Source of the DNA: Oricola indica
GTDB lineage: Bacteria > Pseudomonadota > Alphaproteobacteria > Rhizobiales > Rhizobiaceae
Assembly (NCBI RefSeq): GCF_019966595.1
Contig: NZ_JAINFJ010000011.1
Span: forward strand, 1-64,000
Direction of reading: 5' to 3'
DNA: 64,000 nucleotides
In this document: piece after piece, positions 46,136 through 55,582 of the stretch
Position numbering within the stretch: position 1 is the first letter of the stretch
Layout: every line of letters starts with the position of its first letter
Translations under genes and position numbers: made by a program
The notes under the pieces: generated by a model
The model's database searches: none
What the model saw: only the letters and a program-made list of their open reading frames with translations
Told to the model about the DNA's origin: nothing

Positions 46136-48091
46136 ATGACGGCGCAATTACATTCCGTCGGCCGGACGGTTCAACCGGACGAGGCGACACAAGGCCAGCA
46201 AACGACCGGCGCAATGCCGGGCGCTCCGCCGGTCGGCCCTACCCTGACACAGCAGCAGGCCAACGAGGTTTTCGGCCTGTATCGCGACCGCCGCTACGAA
46301 GAGGCGCTCGAAAAGACCCGCGAGCTGATCGCGGTGCATTACAACCTCCCCCTCCTCCACAATCTCGCGGGCGCCATTCACAGCGCGCTCGGCCAAAGCC
46401 ACCAGGCAATCGGCAGCTACAGGCGCGCGATCGCGCTTCGGCCGAATCGCCCGGAAGGCCACAACAATCTGGGCGATGCGCTCAACAGGATCGGCCGCCA
46501 TGAAGAGGCGATCGGCAACCTCGCGACGGCCGTGACGCTGAAGCCCGATTTCGCGGAAGCCCACAACAATCTCGGCATCGCGCTCGCAGCGCTCGGACGC
46601 CACCGGGAAGCGGTCGGCAGTTTGCGGCGCGCGTGCGAATTGCGACCGGGTTTCGCCGAGGCGCATGCGAGGCTCGGCGATGCGCTGATGCAGTGCGGCG
46701 AGTACGAAGAGGCGGCGGACGCCTATCGGACGGCCATCGAGGCGCGGCCGAACATGGCCGAAGCCCACGCAAAGCTCGGGCGTTGCCTGATCCGGCTCGG
46801 CCGGGCGCAGGAAGGCGCGGAAGCCTGTCATCGCGCGCTGGCCATCGACAATGGCCATGTGCCGGGGTTTATCGCCCTGTCGGCGGCGCTTGAGCAGCTG
46901 GACGAGACCGGGGCCGCGATACGCTGCCTCGAACACGTCATCAGGATCGAGCCGCGAAACGTCGATGCGCATGACGCCTTTTGCGGCTTGCTGGAACGCA
47001 GCGACCTCGACAAAGACCTGCGGAATGCCGTGTCGGCGGCGCGCAAATCATGCGGCGAAGACGATCCGCGCATCCTCTACCGGATCGCGCGGCTGGCCGC
47101 GCTGGATGGCGACCACGCGACGGCGCGGCGTTGCCTGGACCGCATGCCGCCGGACAGTCTCTCGCGGGAGATGGCCGACGGGCGGCTTTCCCTGCTTGCG
47201 GAAAGCTGCGAGCGGCTCGGCGACTTCGACGCCGCCTTCAAGCACCATGCAGCGCTCAATGGGCGCCGCAACGCGCAACCGGCGGCCCGCACCGCCGACC
47301 CGGTGCGATACATGCGCGATCTGGAAGACCTCGCCGCCTCCTTCTCGGAAACGGACGGCGCACCCTGGGAGGACGTCGTGGCGGCGCATCCGCGCACGCC
47401 GGTCTTCCTTGTCGGGTTCCCGCAATCGGGCACGGACCGGCTCGGCGCGATATTGCGTGGCCATCCGGACATCGCGCTGCTGGAGAACAAGCCGATGGTC
47501 GCGCGTATGGCGCAGGCGCTTGGCGAGAGTCCCGACCGCGAGCGGCTGCAGATGCTGACCGCGGACGACATCGACTTCCTGCGCGGCGTCTATTTCGAGG
47601 AACTGGACCGGCATCTCGACCTGGAGACCGGGTACGGGACGGTGATCGACAGCCTGCCGCTCAACATGGCGAGCGCGGGCCTGATCGAGCGGGTTTTCCC
47701 CCGGGCGCGTTTCGTCATGGCGCTGCGGCACCCCTGCGATTGCGTTCTGTCCTGCTTTACCGGGGCATCCGCCACGGACGACATCATGGGGAATTTCCTC
47801 GAGCTGGAGACGGGCGCGACGCTCTATGACCGGGCGATGCGGCTGTGGACATGCTACCGCTACAGGCTCGCGCTTGCGGTCCATGAAATCCGGTATGAAG
47901 AGCTGCTGGCCAATCCGACGGACGAGACGGCGGCGCTGGCGCGCTTCCTCGGGGTCGACCCGGGCGGCACGGCGCGGGCCGTGCCCGAACCCCTTTTCGC
48001 GGACCGCGTGGGCCGCTGGGAGGATTACCGCATGCAGATCGAGCCGGTTTTCCCGCTGCTGGAATCCTGGGCCCGTCGCCAGGGCAGCTGA
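46136..48091 (+). CDS. TPR-sulfotransferase family protein 1
   Basis: A 651-residue protein. Residues about 50-300 hold at least six TPR units (HNNLGDALNRIGRHEEAIGN, HNNLGIALAALGRHREAVGS and others). A sulfotransferase-like domain follows from about residue 430. Its phosphosulfate loop reads VGFPQSGTDRLGAIL, an altered form of the usual GxPRSGTS, and LRHPCDCVLSCF is the 3'-phosphate region. It may transfer sulfate to proteins or glycans, or be a regulatory paralogue given the changed loop. It precedes a second TPR-sulfotransferase by 12 bases and is probably co-transcribed with it. Confidence 0.85.
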   Translation: MTAQLHSVGRTVQPDEATQGQQTTGAMPGAPPVGPTLTQQQANEVFGLYRDRRYEEALEKTRELIAVHYNLPLLHNLAGAIHSALGQSHQAIGSYRRAIALRPNRPEGHNNLGDALNRIGRHEEAIGNLATAVTLKPDFAEAHNNLGIALAALGRHREAVGSLRRACELRPGFAEAHARLGDALMQCGEYEEAADAYRTAIEARPNMAEAHAKLGRCLIRLGRAQEGAEACHRALAIDNGHVPGFIALSAALEQLDETGAAIRCLEHVIRIEPRNVDAHDAFCGLLERSDLDKDLRNAVSAARKSCGEDDPRILYRIARLAALDGDHATARRCLDRMPPDSLSREMADGRLSLLAESCERLGDFDAAFKHHAALNGRRNAQPAARTADPVRYMRDLEDLAASFSETDGAPWEDVVAAHPRTPVFLVGFPQSGTDRLGAILRGHPDIALLENKPMVARMAQALGESPDRERLQMLTADDIDFLRGVYFEELDRHLDLETGYGTVIDSLPLNMASAGLIERVFPRARFVMALRHPCDCVLSCFTGASATDDIMGNFLELETGATLYDRAMRLWTCYRYRLALAVHEIRYEELLANPTDETAALARFLGVDPGGTARAVPEPLFADRVGRWEDYRMQIEPVFPLLESWARRQGS

Positions 48092-48103
48092 GCGGAGCGC
48101 GTC

Positions 48104-49642
48104 ATGTCCGTCGACCAGACACTGCGCAAGGCGCAATCGCTTGCCCGCAAGGGCGCGACGAACGACGCCGAACAGCTTCTGCGCTCGGTTCTGGCGCGGT
48201 TCCCCAACAACCGGCGCGCGCTTGACGGTCTGAAGGCGCTGTCGCAGCCAAAGGCGCGGCACGGCGGCCCCGCCCTCACCCGCGAAACGGCAAATGCGCT
48301 GCTGGCGCTCTACCAGAAGGGCCATTTGCAGGAGGCGCTGGCGCAAGCGACCGCGCTCGCCGCGCTGCATCCGGGCGTCGCATTCCCGCACACTATCGCC
48401 GGCGCCTGCCATGCGGGTCTCGGCGCGCAGGACAAGGCGATCGCCTGCTACCGAAGGGCGCTCGACCTCTCGCCGAACTCGCCGGACATCCTGAACAATC
48501 TTGCCGCAGCGCTGACGGCAACCGGCCATCCCGGCGACGCAATCGCCCATCTCGACAAGGCGCTGACGTTCGATCCGGCCCATCCCGACGCGCTCAACAA
48601 TTACGCCCATGCGCTCAACGCGCTCGACCGGCAGGAGGAGGCGCTCGCCTATCTCGACCGGGCGCTTGCGGCGCGACCGGAATTCGCCGAAGCGCTGAAC
48701 AATCGCGGCAATGCCTACAGCCATCTCGGGCGTCTCGACGCGGCCGCCGCCGATTTCGAGGCCGCGCTGAGGATCAACCCGCGCCAGGCCGACGCCCACC
48801 GCAATCTGAGCATCATCAAGACCTACGCGCCCGACGATCCGCAGATCGGCGTGATGGAGACCTTGTTGGCATCCGACACCGCGACGGACCGGGCGCAGGT
48901 CCATTTCGCGCTCGCCAAGGCGCTGGACGACACCGGAGAGACCGACAAGGCCTTCGCGCATTTCGACGCCGGGAACCGGCTGCGGCGGGACGCCTTCCCA
49001 GACCCGATGCCGGACCAGAAAAAACTCTTTGCCGCGATCAAGGGGCATTTCGACAAGGACCACCCGGTCCTGCCGGCGGAGACGACGGGCAAGCGGCCGG
49101 TCTTCATTCTCGGCATGCCGCGTTCGGGGACCTCGCTCACAGAGCAGGTGCTGGCAAGCCATCCGCAGGTGCACGGCGGCGGAGAACTGCAATTCCTCCG
49201 GCAGGCCGTCCGGCCGACGCTCTCCGGCATGCGTCTCGACACGGCGGAGCCGGCGGAGATCAGGGAGCGCTATCTCGGCGCGCTTGACGGTCTCGGCGTC
49301 GCAGAACCCGTCATCACGGACAAGATGCCGCTCAATTTCCGCTGGATCGGCTTCATCGCGACAGCGCTTCCCGAGGCGACGATCATCCATGTCGCACGCG
49401 ACCCGGTGGCCACGGCATGGTCGATCTACCGCACCTTCTTCCCGTCGCGCGGGCTGCAATTCAGCTTCGATCTGGACGCCATCGCGGAATATTACGGGCT
49501 TTACCGCGACCTGATGGCCTTCTGGCGAGACCGCTTCGGCGACCGGATCCACCATATCGACTACGAGGCGCTGACCGAAAACCAGGAAGCGGAAACGCGC
49601 CGGCTCCTCGACTTGTGCGGCCTCGACTGGGACCCGCGCTGA
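48104..49642 (+). CDS. TPR-sulfotransferase family protein 2, cut short by an in-frame TGA
   Basis: 512 residues up to TGA 49640-49642. TPR units span about residues 1-240 (NNLAAALTATGHPGDAIAHL, NNRGNAYSHLGRLDAAAADF). The sulfotransferase domain has a canonical loop ILGMPRSGTSLTEQVLASHP, DKMPLNFRWIGFI and VARDPVATAWSIYR (3'-phosphate binding). The domain is not complete at the TGA: the same frame continues for 45 sense codons with typical C-terminal sequence. From memory of the family, the lost residue is expected to be Cys (DPR-C-LAFHE). The protein is either truncated, read through, or recently inactivated. Confidence 0.85.
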   Translation: MSVDQTLRKAQSLARKGATNDAEQLLRSVLARFPNNRRALDGLKALSQPKARHGGPALTRETANALLALYQKGHLQEALAQATALAALHPGVAFPHTIAGACHAGLGAQDKAIACYRRALDLSPNSPDILNNLAAALTATGHPGDAIAHLDKALTFDPAHPDALNNYAHALNALDRQEEALAYLDRALAARPEFAEALNNRGNAYSHLGRLDAAAADFEAALRINPRQADAHRNLSIIKTYAPDDPQIGVMETLLASDTATDRAQVHFALAKALDDTGETDKAFAHFDAGNRLRRDAFPDPMPDQKKLFAAIKGHFDKDHPVLPAETTGKRPVFILGMPRSGTSLTEQVLASHPQVHGGGELQFLRQAVRPTLSGMRLDTAEPAEIRERYLGALDGLGVAEPVITDKMPLNFRWIGFIATALPEATIIHVARDPVATAWSIYRTFFPSRGLQFSFDLDAIAEYYGLYRDLMAFWRDRFGDRIHHIDYEALTENQEAETRRLLDLCGLDWDPR

Positions 49643-49780
49643 CTCGCCTTCCACGAGACACGGCGCACCGTCTCGACGGCCAGCGCGGCGCAAGTCCGCC
49701 GCAGAATGTATTCGGGCAGTTCGGCTGCGTGGCGCAAATACGAAAAGCACCTCAAGCCGCTGGTCAAGGCGCTGGGTTAG
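49643..49780 (+). pseudogene. in-frame C-terminal extension after TGA
   Basis: The 45 codons after the TGA read LAFHETRRTVSTASAAQVRR, then a segment with MYSGSSAAWRKYEKHLKPL, ending VKALG and TAG 49780. This is the ordinary C-terminus of TPR-sulfotransferases (FHETRR.V.TAS..QVR), with no frameshift or other stop. The good preservation suggests a recent or tolerated nonsense change, a sequence error, or recoding. Confidence 0.8.
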
Positions 49781-49784
49781 CGCG

Positions 49785-51962
49785 TCAGCGGCCGAGCAGG
49801 ATATCCAGCACCGTGCGCCCGCCGCCGTCGTTCTGGCCGACACCGACCTTGGGGCGCGGCGCGCCGGTCGATGCGGTCGGGGTGCGGTCGGGCTTCGGCG
49901 GGAAGACGTTTTGCGACATCGGGACATCCTCGCGCGGTGCGGCGGGACGCGCCGCCGGGGTGACCGTGTTCCTGCGATAGCCCGGCAGACGGGCCACGGG
50001 AACGCCCTCATGCGCCTCGACCATGAAGGCCTTCCACGCCTGTGCCGGCAGCGAGCCGCCGGTGACCTTGTTGGTCGGCGAGCCGTCGTCATTGCCGAAC
50101 CAGACGCCGGTGGTCAGATTGGCGGTGTAGCCGACGAACCATGCGTCACGCGATTTCTGGCTGGTGCCGGTCTTGCCGGCGGCGGGATGGTCGAAACGGG
50201 CGGCGCGGGCCGTGCCCTCGGTGACCGTCTTCGACATCATGCGGTTCATCATGCCGGCAACGCCGGGAGAGATGGCGCGGGACATGTTGTCGGCCGTGTG
50301 CTCGTAAAGCACTTTGCCGTCGAGCGTCGTGACACGGCGGATAACATAGGGATCGGCGCGGTACCCGCCATTGGCGAAGGGCACATAGGCCGATGTCAGC
50401 TCCATCAGCGTGACTTCGGAGGTGCCCAGCGCCAGCGAGGCGTTGGGTTCCAGCTTCGAATGGATGCCCATGCGCGCGGCGGTCTTGACGACATTGCCGG
50501 CACCGACCTCCATGATGAGCTGGGCCGCGACGGAGTTCAGCGATTTCGACAGCGCCGTCTCCAGCGTCACCGGCCCCAGATACTTGCCGCCGTAATTCTC
50601 CGGTGACCATTTTCCGATCTTCACCGGCGCGTCGTTGCGCACGGAATCCGGTGTCATGCCCTGTTCCAGCGCCGTGACGTAGACGAAGGGCTTGAAGGCG
50701 GAGCCCGGCTGGCGTTTCGCCTCGGTGGAGCGATCGAACTGGGAGTTGGCATAATCGTAACCGCCGACCATGGCGCGCACCGCGCCGGTGTTGTCGATGG
50801 AGACGAGCGCGCCCTGACCGACCTTGCGGCTTTCGCCTTCCGTGGCGATCAGGTTGCGAATGGCGTTTTCGCCGAATTTCTGCAGCACGAGATCGACGGT
50901 GGTATCGACGATCACGTCCTGGCGGATCTCACCGATCAGTTCGGGCAGTTCCTCCATCACCGCGTCGGCGACATAGTTTTCCGAGCCGGTCCAGTAGGCT
51001 GCGGCACGGGTGGCGGGGCGCGTGAGGGCCGCCGTCATTTCGCTGTCGGTCACAATGCCCTGCTCGCGCATGGCGGCCAGCACGATCTGGGCGCGTTCCT
51101 CGGCCAGATGCGGATTGCGGGCGGGCGACAGCCGCGACGGCGCTTTCAGGAGACCCGCGAGAAGCGCCGCTTCCGGCAGGGTCACGTCGCGGGCGGACTT
51201 GGAGAAATAGCGCCGCGACGCCGCCTCGACGCCATAGGCTCCGGAGCCGAAATAGACCCGGTTCAGATACATTTCGAGGATCTGGTTCTTGGTGTATTTG
51301 CTCTCCAGCCAGACGGCGAGCAGCACTTCCTGCACCTTGCGGCCGACCGTGCGGTCCGGCGACAGGAACATGTTCTTGGCCAATTGCTGGGTCAGCGTGG
51401 AACCGCCCTGCACCAGCCGGCCCGCCATGACGTTGGCGACCATGGCGCGGGCGAGACCGATCGGATCGACGCCGAAATGCGAATAGAAGCGCCGGTCCTC
51501 GATGGCGACGACCGCCTGCGGGATATAGGGCGACATCTGGTGGATGCCGAGCGCCTCGCCGCCGGTGGCGCCGCGATTGGCGACCAGAGAGCCATTGACG
51601 GCGACGATCTTGACGTTGGGCGGCCGGTCCGGGATTTCCCAGGTGGTCGCGGAGGGCATCTGCGCGCCATACCAGGCGACGACCCCGGCAACAGCGACGC
51701 CGCCCCAGATGGCCATGATGAAGGACCAGTAGACGAGACCGCCGATCAGGCCGGTGAGACCCAGCCGCGCGCGGCGCGAACGGGCGGTCTTCTTCTTCGG
51801 TTTGCGCGCGCCGGACGCCTTGCGCTTGACGGCCGGCTTCTTGCGGCGCGGCGGCGCGGCGCGATCATCTTCAGTCGCCGTCAGACCGGCCGAACGCTTG
51901 CGCTTCGGCGCATCGTCGAAACGCGGTTCGACGCGGCTTTTCGGTTTCTTTCGGCTGGCCAT
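49785..51962 (-). CDS. class A penicillin-binding protein (PBP1A type)
   Basis: A 725-residue bifunctional peptidoglycan synthase. A Lys/Arg-rich cytoplasmic tail of about 70 residues precedes one membrane helix (FIMAIWGGVAVAGVVAW). The GT51 transglycosylase motifs EDRRFYSHFGVD, GGSTLTQQLAKN and LNRVYFGSGAYGVE follow. The transpeptidase has SAFKPF (SxxK), SLN (SxN) and AGKTGTSQ. A Pro-rich tail ends the protein. It is inserted in the inner membrane and acts in the periplasm. It converges on the sulfotransferase gene with only four bases after that gene's distal stop. Confidence 0.95.
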   Translation of the reverse strand: MASRKKPKSRVEPRFDDAPKRKRSAGLTATEDDRAAPPRRKKPAVKRKASGARKPKKKTARSRRARLGLTGLIGGLVYWSFIMAIWGGVAVAGVVAWYGAQMPSATTWEIPDRPPNVKIVAVNGSLVANRGATGGEALGIHQMSPYIPQAVVAIEDRRFYSHFGVDPIGLARAMVANVMAGRLVQGGSTLTQQLAKNMFLSPDRTVGRKVQEVLLAVWLESKYTKNQILEMYLNRVYFGSGAYGVEAASRRYFSKSARDVTLPEAALLAGLLKAPSRLSPARNPHLAEERAQIVLAAMREQGIVTDSEMTAALTRPATRAAAYWTGSENYVADAVMEELPELIGEIRQDVIVDTTVDLVLQKFGENAIRNLIATEGESRKVGQGALVSIDNTGAVRAMVGGYDYANSQFDRSTEAKRQPGSAFKPFVYVTALEQGMTPDSVRNDAPVKIGKWSPENYGGKYLGPVTLETALSKSLNSVAAQLIMEVGAGNVVKTAARMGIHSKLEPNASLALGTSEVTLMELTSAYVPFANGGYRADPYVIRRVTTLDGKVLYEHTADNMSRAISPGVAGMMNRMMSKTVTEGTARAARFDHPAAGKTGTSQKSRDAWFVGYTANLTTGVWFGNDDGSPTNKVTGGSLPAQAWKAFMVEAHEGVPVARLPGYRRNTVTPAARPAAPREDVPMSQNVFPPKPDRTPTASTGAPRPKVGVGQNDGGGRTVLDILLGR

Positions 51963-52068
51963 GGGCGAAATCAGGTCCGTTACGCAAAACAGATACGGCG
52001 CCTGAACCCTAAATGCGGCGATTTAAGGCAGAGTTAAGGGACGATGAAGGGAATGGTTCGAATTGCGC

Positions 52069-52689
52069 TCAGGCGTGTTGCTCCATCACCGCCCGATAGG
52101 CAGGCCGTTCAGCCACCGCGCTGCACAAGCGGGCAACTTTCGAATTGGCCGCGAACAGGGCCGGTTTGTCCGACATCCACTCGGTGAGCATCGTCAGGTA
52201 TATGTCCAGCGCGGTAAATCCACGCGCAAGGAAATACGGTTTCCCGGCAATGGCGCCGTCGATGATGGCGAAGAACTCGTCCAGTTGCTTCAGCGCGACA
52301 AGGCTGACGGTCTCGTTGGCCGCATCGTCGAATGTGAACTGTTCGGGATGCCATGCCCTCGAGAAAACGGGGTAGCCGCCGGTCGCCATCGCCATCAGCC
52401 AGAACAGGAAGATCGCCCGGTCCGCGTCTCCGACAGCGGGAACAAGCCCCGCCTCGGGGTGCCGTTCCCCCAGAACGAGCGCAATGGCCGCCGTCTCGCC
52501 GATGACCACGCCATCGGGCATTCGCAGGGCTGGCACCCGCATGGCCGGATTGATCTCGCGAAAGGCGCTGCCCCGATGCTCGCCGGCGGCCATGTCGACA
52601 TAAACCTTCCGGTAGTCCGCGCCGATTTCTTCCAGCATCGCCTGCGGCGCGATCGCGCCGGACAGGCGTTCCCAAAAAAGCGTATACAT
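52069..52689 (-). CDS. glutathione S-transferase family protein
   Basis: A 206-residue GST-fold protein: the thioredoxin-like N-domain YTLFWERLSGAIAPQAMLEE with INPAMRVPALRMPDG (cis-Pro) and IGETAAIALVLGERHP, then the helical C-domain with FTALDIYLTMLTEWM. The reaction is unknown. ATG 52689 is chosen for GAGG about eight bases upstream; ATG 52698 is possible. It follows the DUF4242 gene by 11 bases, and a divergent LysR gene probably controls both. Confidence 0.88.
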   Translation of the reverse strand: MYTLFWERLSGAIAPQAMLEEIGADYRKVYVDMAAGEHRGSAFREINPAMRVPALRMPDGVVIGETAAIALVLGERHPEAGLVPAVGDADRAIFLFWLMAMATGGYPVFSRAWHPEQFTFDDAANETVSLVALKQLDEFFAIIDGAIAGKPYFLARGFTALDIYLTMLTEWMSDKPALFAANSKVARLCSAVAERPAYRAVMEQHA

Positions 52690-52700
52690 CGCTTCCATCC

Positions 52701-52970
52701 TCACGCGGTGGTCGGGTCGATCATGGTCGACACTTCGATGATCCGGTTGGCGGGAAACCCGCTTTCCTCGGCATGCCTGCGGATATCGTCCTCGCTATCG
52801 GCGAGATAGACGCAGAATGTCCTGTCGCCGGCGACATAGGAATGCTGCCACTGGATCGTCGGGCCCAACCGCGCCAGCGCCTCGTTCGATTTCGCCGATG
52901 CAGCCGCAAGGTCCTGCGCGCTCATGGCGCCGACCCCGGGAATTTCACGCTCGATCACATATTTCTTCAT
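52701..52970 (-). CDS. DUF4242 (nickel-binding-like) protein
   Basis: An 89-residue protein matching the DUF4242 pattern over its length: MKKYVIEREIPGVGAMS, SNEALARLGPTIQWQHSYV, TFCVYLADSEDDIRRHAEES and FPANRIIEVSTMIDPTTA. The fold is a small ferredoxin-like barrel; some members are annotated as nickel-binding. Start ATG 52970 fits the family N-terminus. It is the first gene of the pair divergent from lysR. Confidence 0.9.
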   Translation of the reverse strand: MKKYVIEREIPGVGAMSAQDLAAASAKSNEALARLGPTIQWQHSYVAGDRTFCVYLADSEDDIRRHAEESGFPANRIIEVSTMIDPTTA

Positions 52971-53024
52971 GGCGGCCTTCTCCTTCGATCCCGGCTGCGC
53001 CTTCCAAAACAATTTCTATCGTCA

Positions 53025-53036
53025 TGCATGGGTGCA
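53025..53036. promoter_or_regulatory. inverted repeat in the lysR divergent promoter
   Basis: TGCA-TGGG-TGCA (53025-53036) lies in the 156-base gap between the DUF4242 gene and lysR, in a place where LysR-type proteins bind. It is short and could be chance. Confidence 0.3.
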
Positions 53037-53126
53037 ACCTTCAACAACGCCATGATTGCAGCATGAGATCCGGATTTCAGGTCATTTTATCTCGCCTCGA
53101 CGAAAGAAAATCTTTATCGTGAAGCT

Positions 53127-54077
53127 ATGAAACTCTCTCATCTGAACGCGCTCAGGGCCTTCGAGGCCGTTCTGCGCACCGGCTCCTTCCGCGCGGCGGC
53201 GGACGAACTCGGCGTCACCACGGCCGCGGTCGGACAGCAGATCAGGGGGCTGGAGGCATTCATCGGGCGCAGCCTGTTTTCGAGGACATCGGCCGGCGCG
53301 CATCCCACAGACGATGCGGCCCGGCTCAAGGCGCGGCTGACATCCGGTTTCTCGATCATCGACGGCGTTCTTTCGGAACTGAGAGACGACGGCGCGTCCA
53401 ACCGCGTCGCGATCACGCTTCCCGAATCCTTCGCGGAGAACTGGTTCACGAAGCGGATCTCGGATTTCTACAGCCGCAATTCCGCCGTCGATCTTCGCCT
53501 CAACGCCGCCAACAGGCGCATCGACCTTGCCGCAGACGGGTTCGATTTCGCCATCCGCTACAGCCCGCCGCCTGAAGACGGCCTGGATGCGGTCGATCTC
53601 TTCGGGGATTACGTGCTTCCGGTCTGCACGCCAGAGTTTCGCGAGCAATATGGATTGTCCGAGGAGACGACATCGCTGACGGCAATACCGCGCGTACATC
53701 TGGACAACAGGACGCCCGATCCGAAATGGGCCGGCTGGCGCGACTGGTGCCGGGCGTTCGACATCGCCGACGGAGACGATGGCGGCGGGGTGCGGTATTC
53801 GAAGATCAGCTCGGGGCTGCAGGCCGCAATCGCCGGCCACGGGCTGGTGCTGTGCGGTATCACCGAGGCCCATGACGCCATCGAGAGCGGGCTGCTGGTC
53901 ACGCCGTTCGGCGTCGCGAACCACATGGAGACCGGCTATCGCTACCGCCTGCTGTCGGTCAGCGGACGACGGCTGAGCCCGCTTAAATCGCGGTTTCGCG
54001 ACTGGGTGATCGAACAGTCCCGCTCATTCGAGCAGACGGTCGCCCGCATGTTGCAGTTGCCGGACGCAGCCCGTTAG
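53127..54077 (+). CDS. LysR-family regulator (GcvA-like)
   Basis: A 316-residue LysR regulator with N-terminal helix-turn-helix LNALRAFEAVLRTGSFRAAA and LGVTTAAVGQQIRGLEAFIG, typical of the GcvA branch, and a C-terminal effector domain (VAITLPESFAENWFTKRISD, FDFAIRYSPPPEDG, GLQAAIAGHGLVLCGITE). It is divergent from the DUF4242-GST pair and probably regulates it in response to a small molecule. Confidence 0.93.
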   Translation: MKLSHLNALRAFEAVLRTGSFRAAADELGVTTAAVGQQIRGLEAFIGRSLFSRTSAGAHPTDDAARLKARLTSGFSIIDGVLSELRDDGASNRVAITLPESFAENWFTKRISDFYSRNSAVDLRLNAANRRIDLAADGFDFAIRYSPPPEDGLDAVDLFGDYVLPVCTPEFREQYGLSEETTSLTAIPRVHLDNRTPDPKWAGWRDWCRAFDIADGDDGGGVRYSKISSGLQAAIAGHGLVLCGITEAHDAIESGLLVTPFGVANHMETGYRYRLLSVSGRRLSPLKSRFRDWVIEQSRSFEQTVARMLQLPDAAR

Positions 54078-54081
54078 CGCG

Positions 54082-55491
54082 TCACCCTTCGGCGAGCGCG
54101 TCGAGGATGCGGGCCCATGAGCGCTGGCCCTTGTGGAAGCTCTTGAGGGCGTATTTCTCATTGGGGGAATGGATGCGGTCGTCGGCGAGGCCGAAGCCGA
54201 CAAGCACGGATTCCATGCCGAGCATGGTCTGGAAATCGCCGACCACGGGGATGGAGCCGCCCATGCCGATCATCACGGCCGGGTTGGGCCACTCGTCGGA
54301 CAGCGCTTCCTTCGCCTTTTGCAGGACCGGGGAATCATAGGCGAGCTGGATGCCGGGCGAGCCGCCATGCTCGCGGAACGACACCGTGCAGTCGGCGGGA
54401 ATGCGACTGCGCACGAATTCGCGGAAATTCTCGCGGATGGCGTCCGGGTCCTGCTTGCCGACCAGGCGAAAGGAGACCTTGGCCGACGCCTTGGCCGGGA
54501 TGACCGTCTTGAAGCCCTCGCCGGTGTAGCCGCCCGTGATGCCGTTGACCTCGGCGGTCGGGCGCGCCCAGGTGAGTTCGAGCACGGAGCGGCCCTTTTC
54601 GCCGGAGGGGATCGCCAGGCCGACCTCGCCGAGGAAGGTTTCCGCCGTCTGGCCGAGGCTTTCCCACTGGTCGAGGATTTCCTTCGGCGTCTGTTCGACG
54701 CCGTCGTAGAAATTCGGGATCGTCACCTTGCCGTCGGCGTCGTGCATGTCGGCAAGGATCTTCGACAGGATATGGATCGGGTTGGCCGCCGCGCCGCCGA
54801 AATAACCCGAGTGGAGGTCGCGGTCGGCGGCCTGGACGGTGATCTCCTCGCCGACGAGACCGCGCAGGCCGGTCGAGATGGCGGGGGTACGCGCGTCCCA
54901 CATCGAGGTATCGCAGACCAGCGCGTAATCGGCCTTCAATTCCTCGGCATTGGCGTCGAGGAAGGGTTTCAGCGAGCCCGAGCCGGACTCCTCCTCGCCT
55001 TCGAACAGGATGGTGACCTTGCAGGGAAGCTCGCCATGAACCTCCTTGTAGGCGCGGCAGGCTTCGACGAAGGTCATCAGCTGGCCCTTGTCGTCGGCGA
55101 TGCCGCGTCCGGTGATGATCTTGGCGCCGTCGGCGCCGTCGCGCACCGCGGGCTGGAAGGGGTCGTTGTCCCACAGGTCGAGCGGGTCGACCGGCTGGAC
55201 ATCGTAATGGCCGTAGAAGAGCACGTGCGGCGCGTCCGGCTTGCGGCCGTCGTGATGCGCCACGACCATCGGATGGCCGGGCGTGTCGCGCAGCGAGGCG
55301 TCGAAGCCCAGCTCCGTCAACTCGGCGACCAGCCATTCGCCGGCCTCGCGGCAGGAGGCGGCATAGGCCGGATCGGTGGAGATGGACGGGATGCGGACCA
55401 GTTCGAACACCCGCATAAGGCTGTCGGCGAGGTTTTCGTCGATGCGCTTGAGGACGGGATCGAGGGGGTGGGCCGCATGCGCGCTGGTCAT
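54082..55491 (-). CDS. M20-family dinuclear zinc dipeptidase
   Basis: A 469-residue M20 metallopeptidase. Metal and catalytic residues are seen in VLFYGHYDVQPVDP (His, Asp), GRGIADDKGQLM (bridging Asp), EGEEESGSGS (catalytic Glu and ligand) and the late MIGMGGSIPVV. The dimerisation domain includes DLHSGYFGG. It hydrolyses dipeptides or N-acyl amino acids in the cytoplasm. ATG 55491 follows GGAG by seven bases. It converges on lysR with four bases between the stops. Confidence 0.93.
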   Translation of the reverse strand: MTSAHAAHPLDPVLKRIDENLADSLMRVFELVRIPSISTDPAYAASCREAGEWLVAELTELGFDASLRDTPGHPMVVAHHDGRKPDAPHVLFYGHYDVQPVDPLDLWDNDPFQPAVRDGADGAKIITGRGIADDKGQLMTFVEACRAYKEVHGELPCKVTILFEGEEESGSGSLKPFLDANAEELKADYALVCDTSMWDARTPAISTGLRGLVGEEITVQAADRDLHSGYFGGAAANPIHILSKILADMHDADGKVTIPNFYDGVEQTPKEILDQWESLGQTAETFLGEVGLAIPSGEKGRSVLELTWARPTAEVNGITGGYTGEGFKTVIPAKASAKVSFRLVGKQDPDAIRENFREFVRSRIPADCTVSFREHGGSPGIQLAYDSPVLQKAKEALSDEWPNPAVMIGMGGSIPVVGDFQTMLGMESVLVGFGLADDRIHSPNEKYALKSFHKGQRSWARILDALAEG

Positions 55492-55582
55492 GGCAATCTC
55501 CGCTGGACGTCTGGGGCTGGAATCGCGGCGATTCCTGCGCGCGTCGCGGCGCAATGTAAAGTGGCGGGAAACCGGGGGCCGG

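Noticed and set aside
49640-49690. TGA as a definite selenocysteine codon
   Set aside because: No convincing bacterial SECIS stem was evident by eye right after the TGA and no selenium genes are in the window; a nonsense change or sequence error is simpler. Kept only as a testable option.
47048-50092. 1014-codon minus-strand open frame under the sulfotransferase genes
   Set aside because: Arg-rich shadow of two clear TPR-sulfotransferase genes and the end of the penicillin-binding protein gene.
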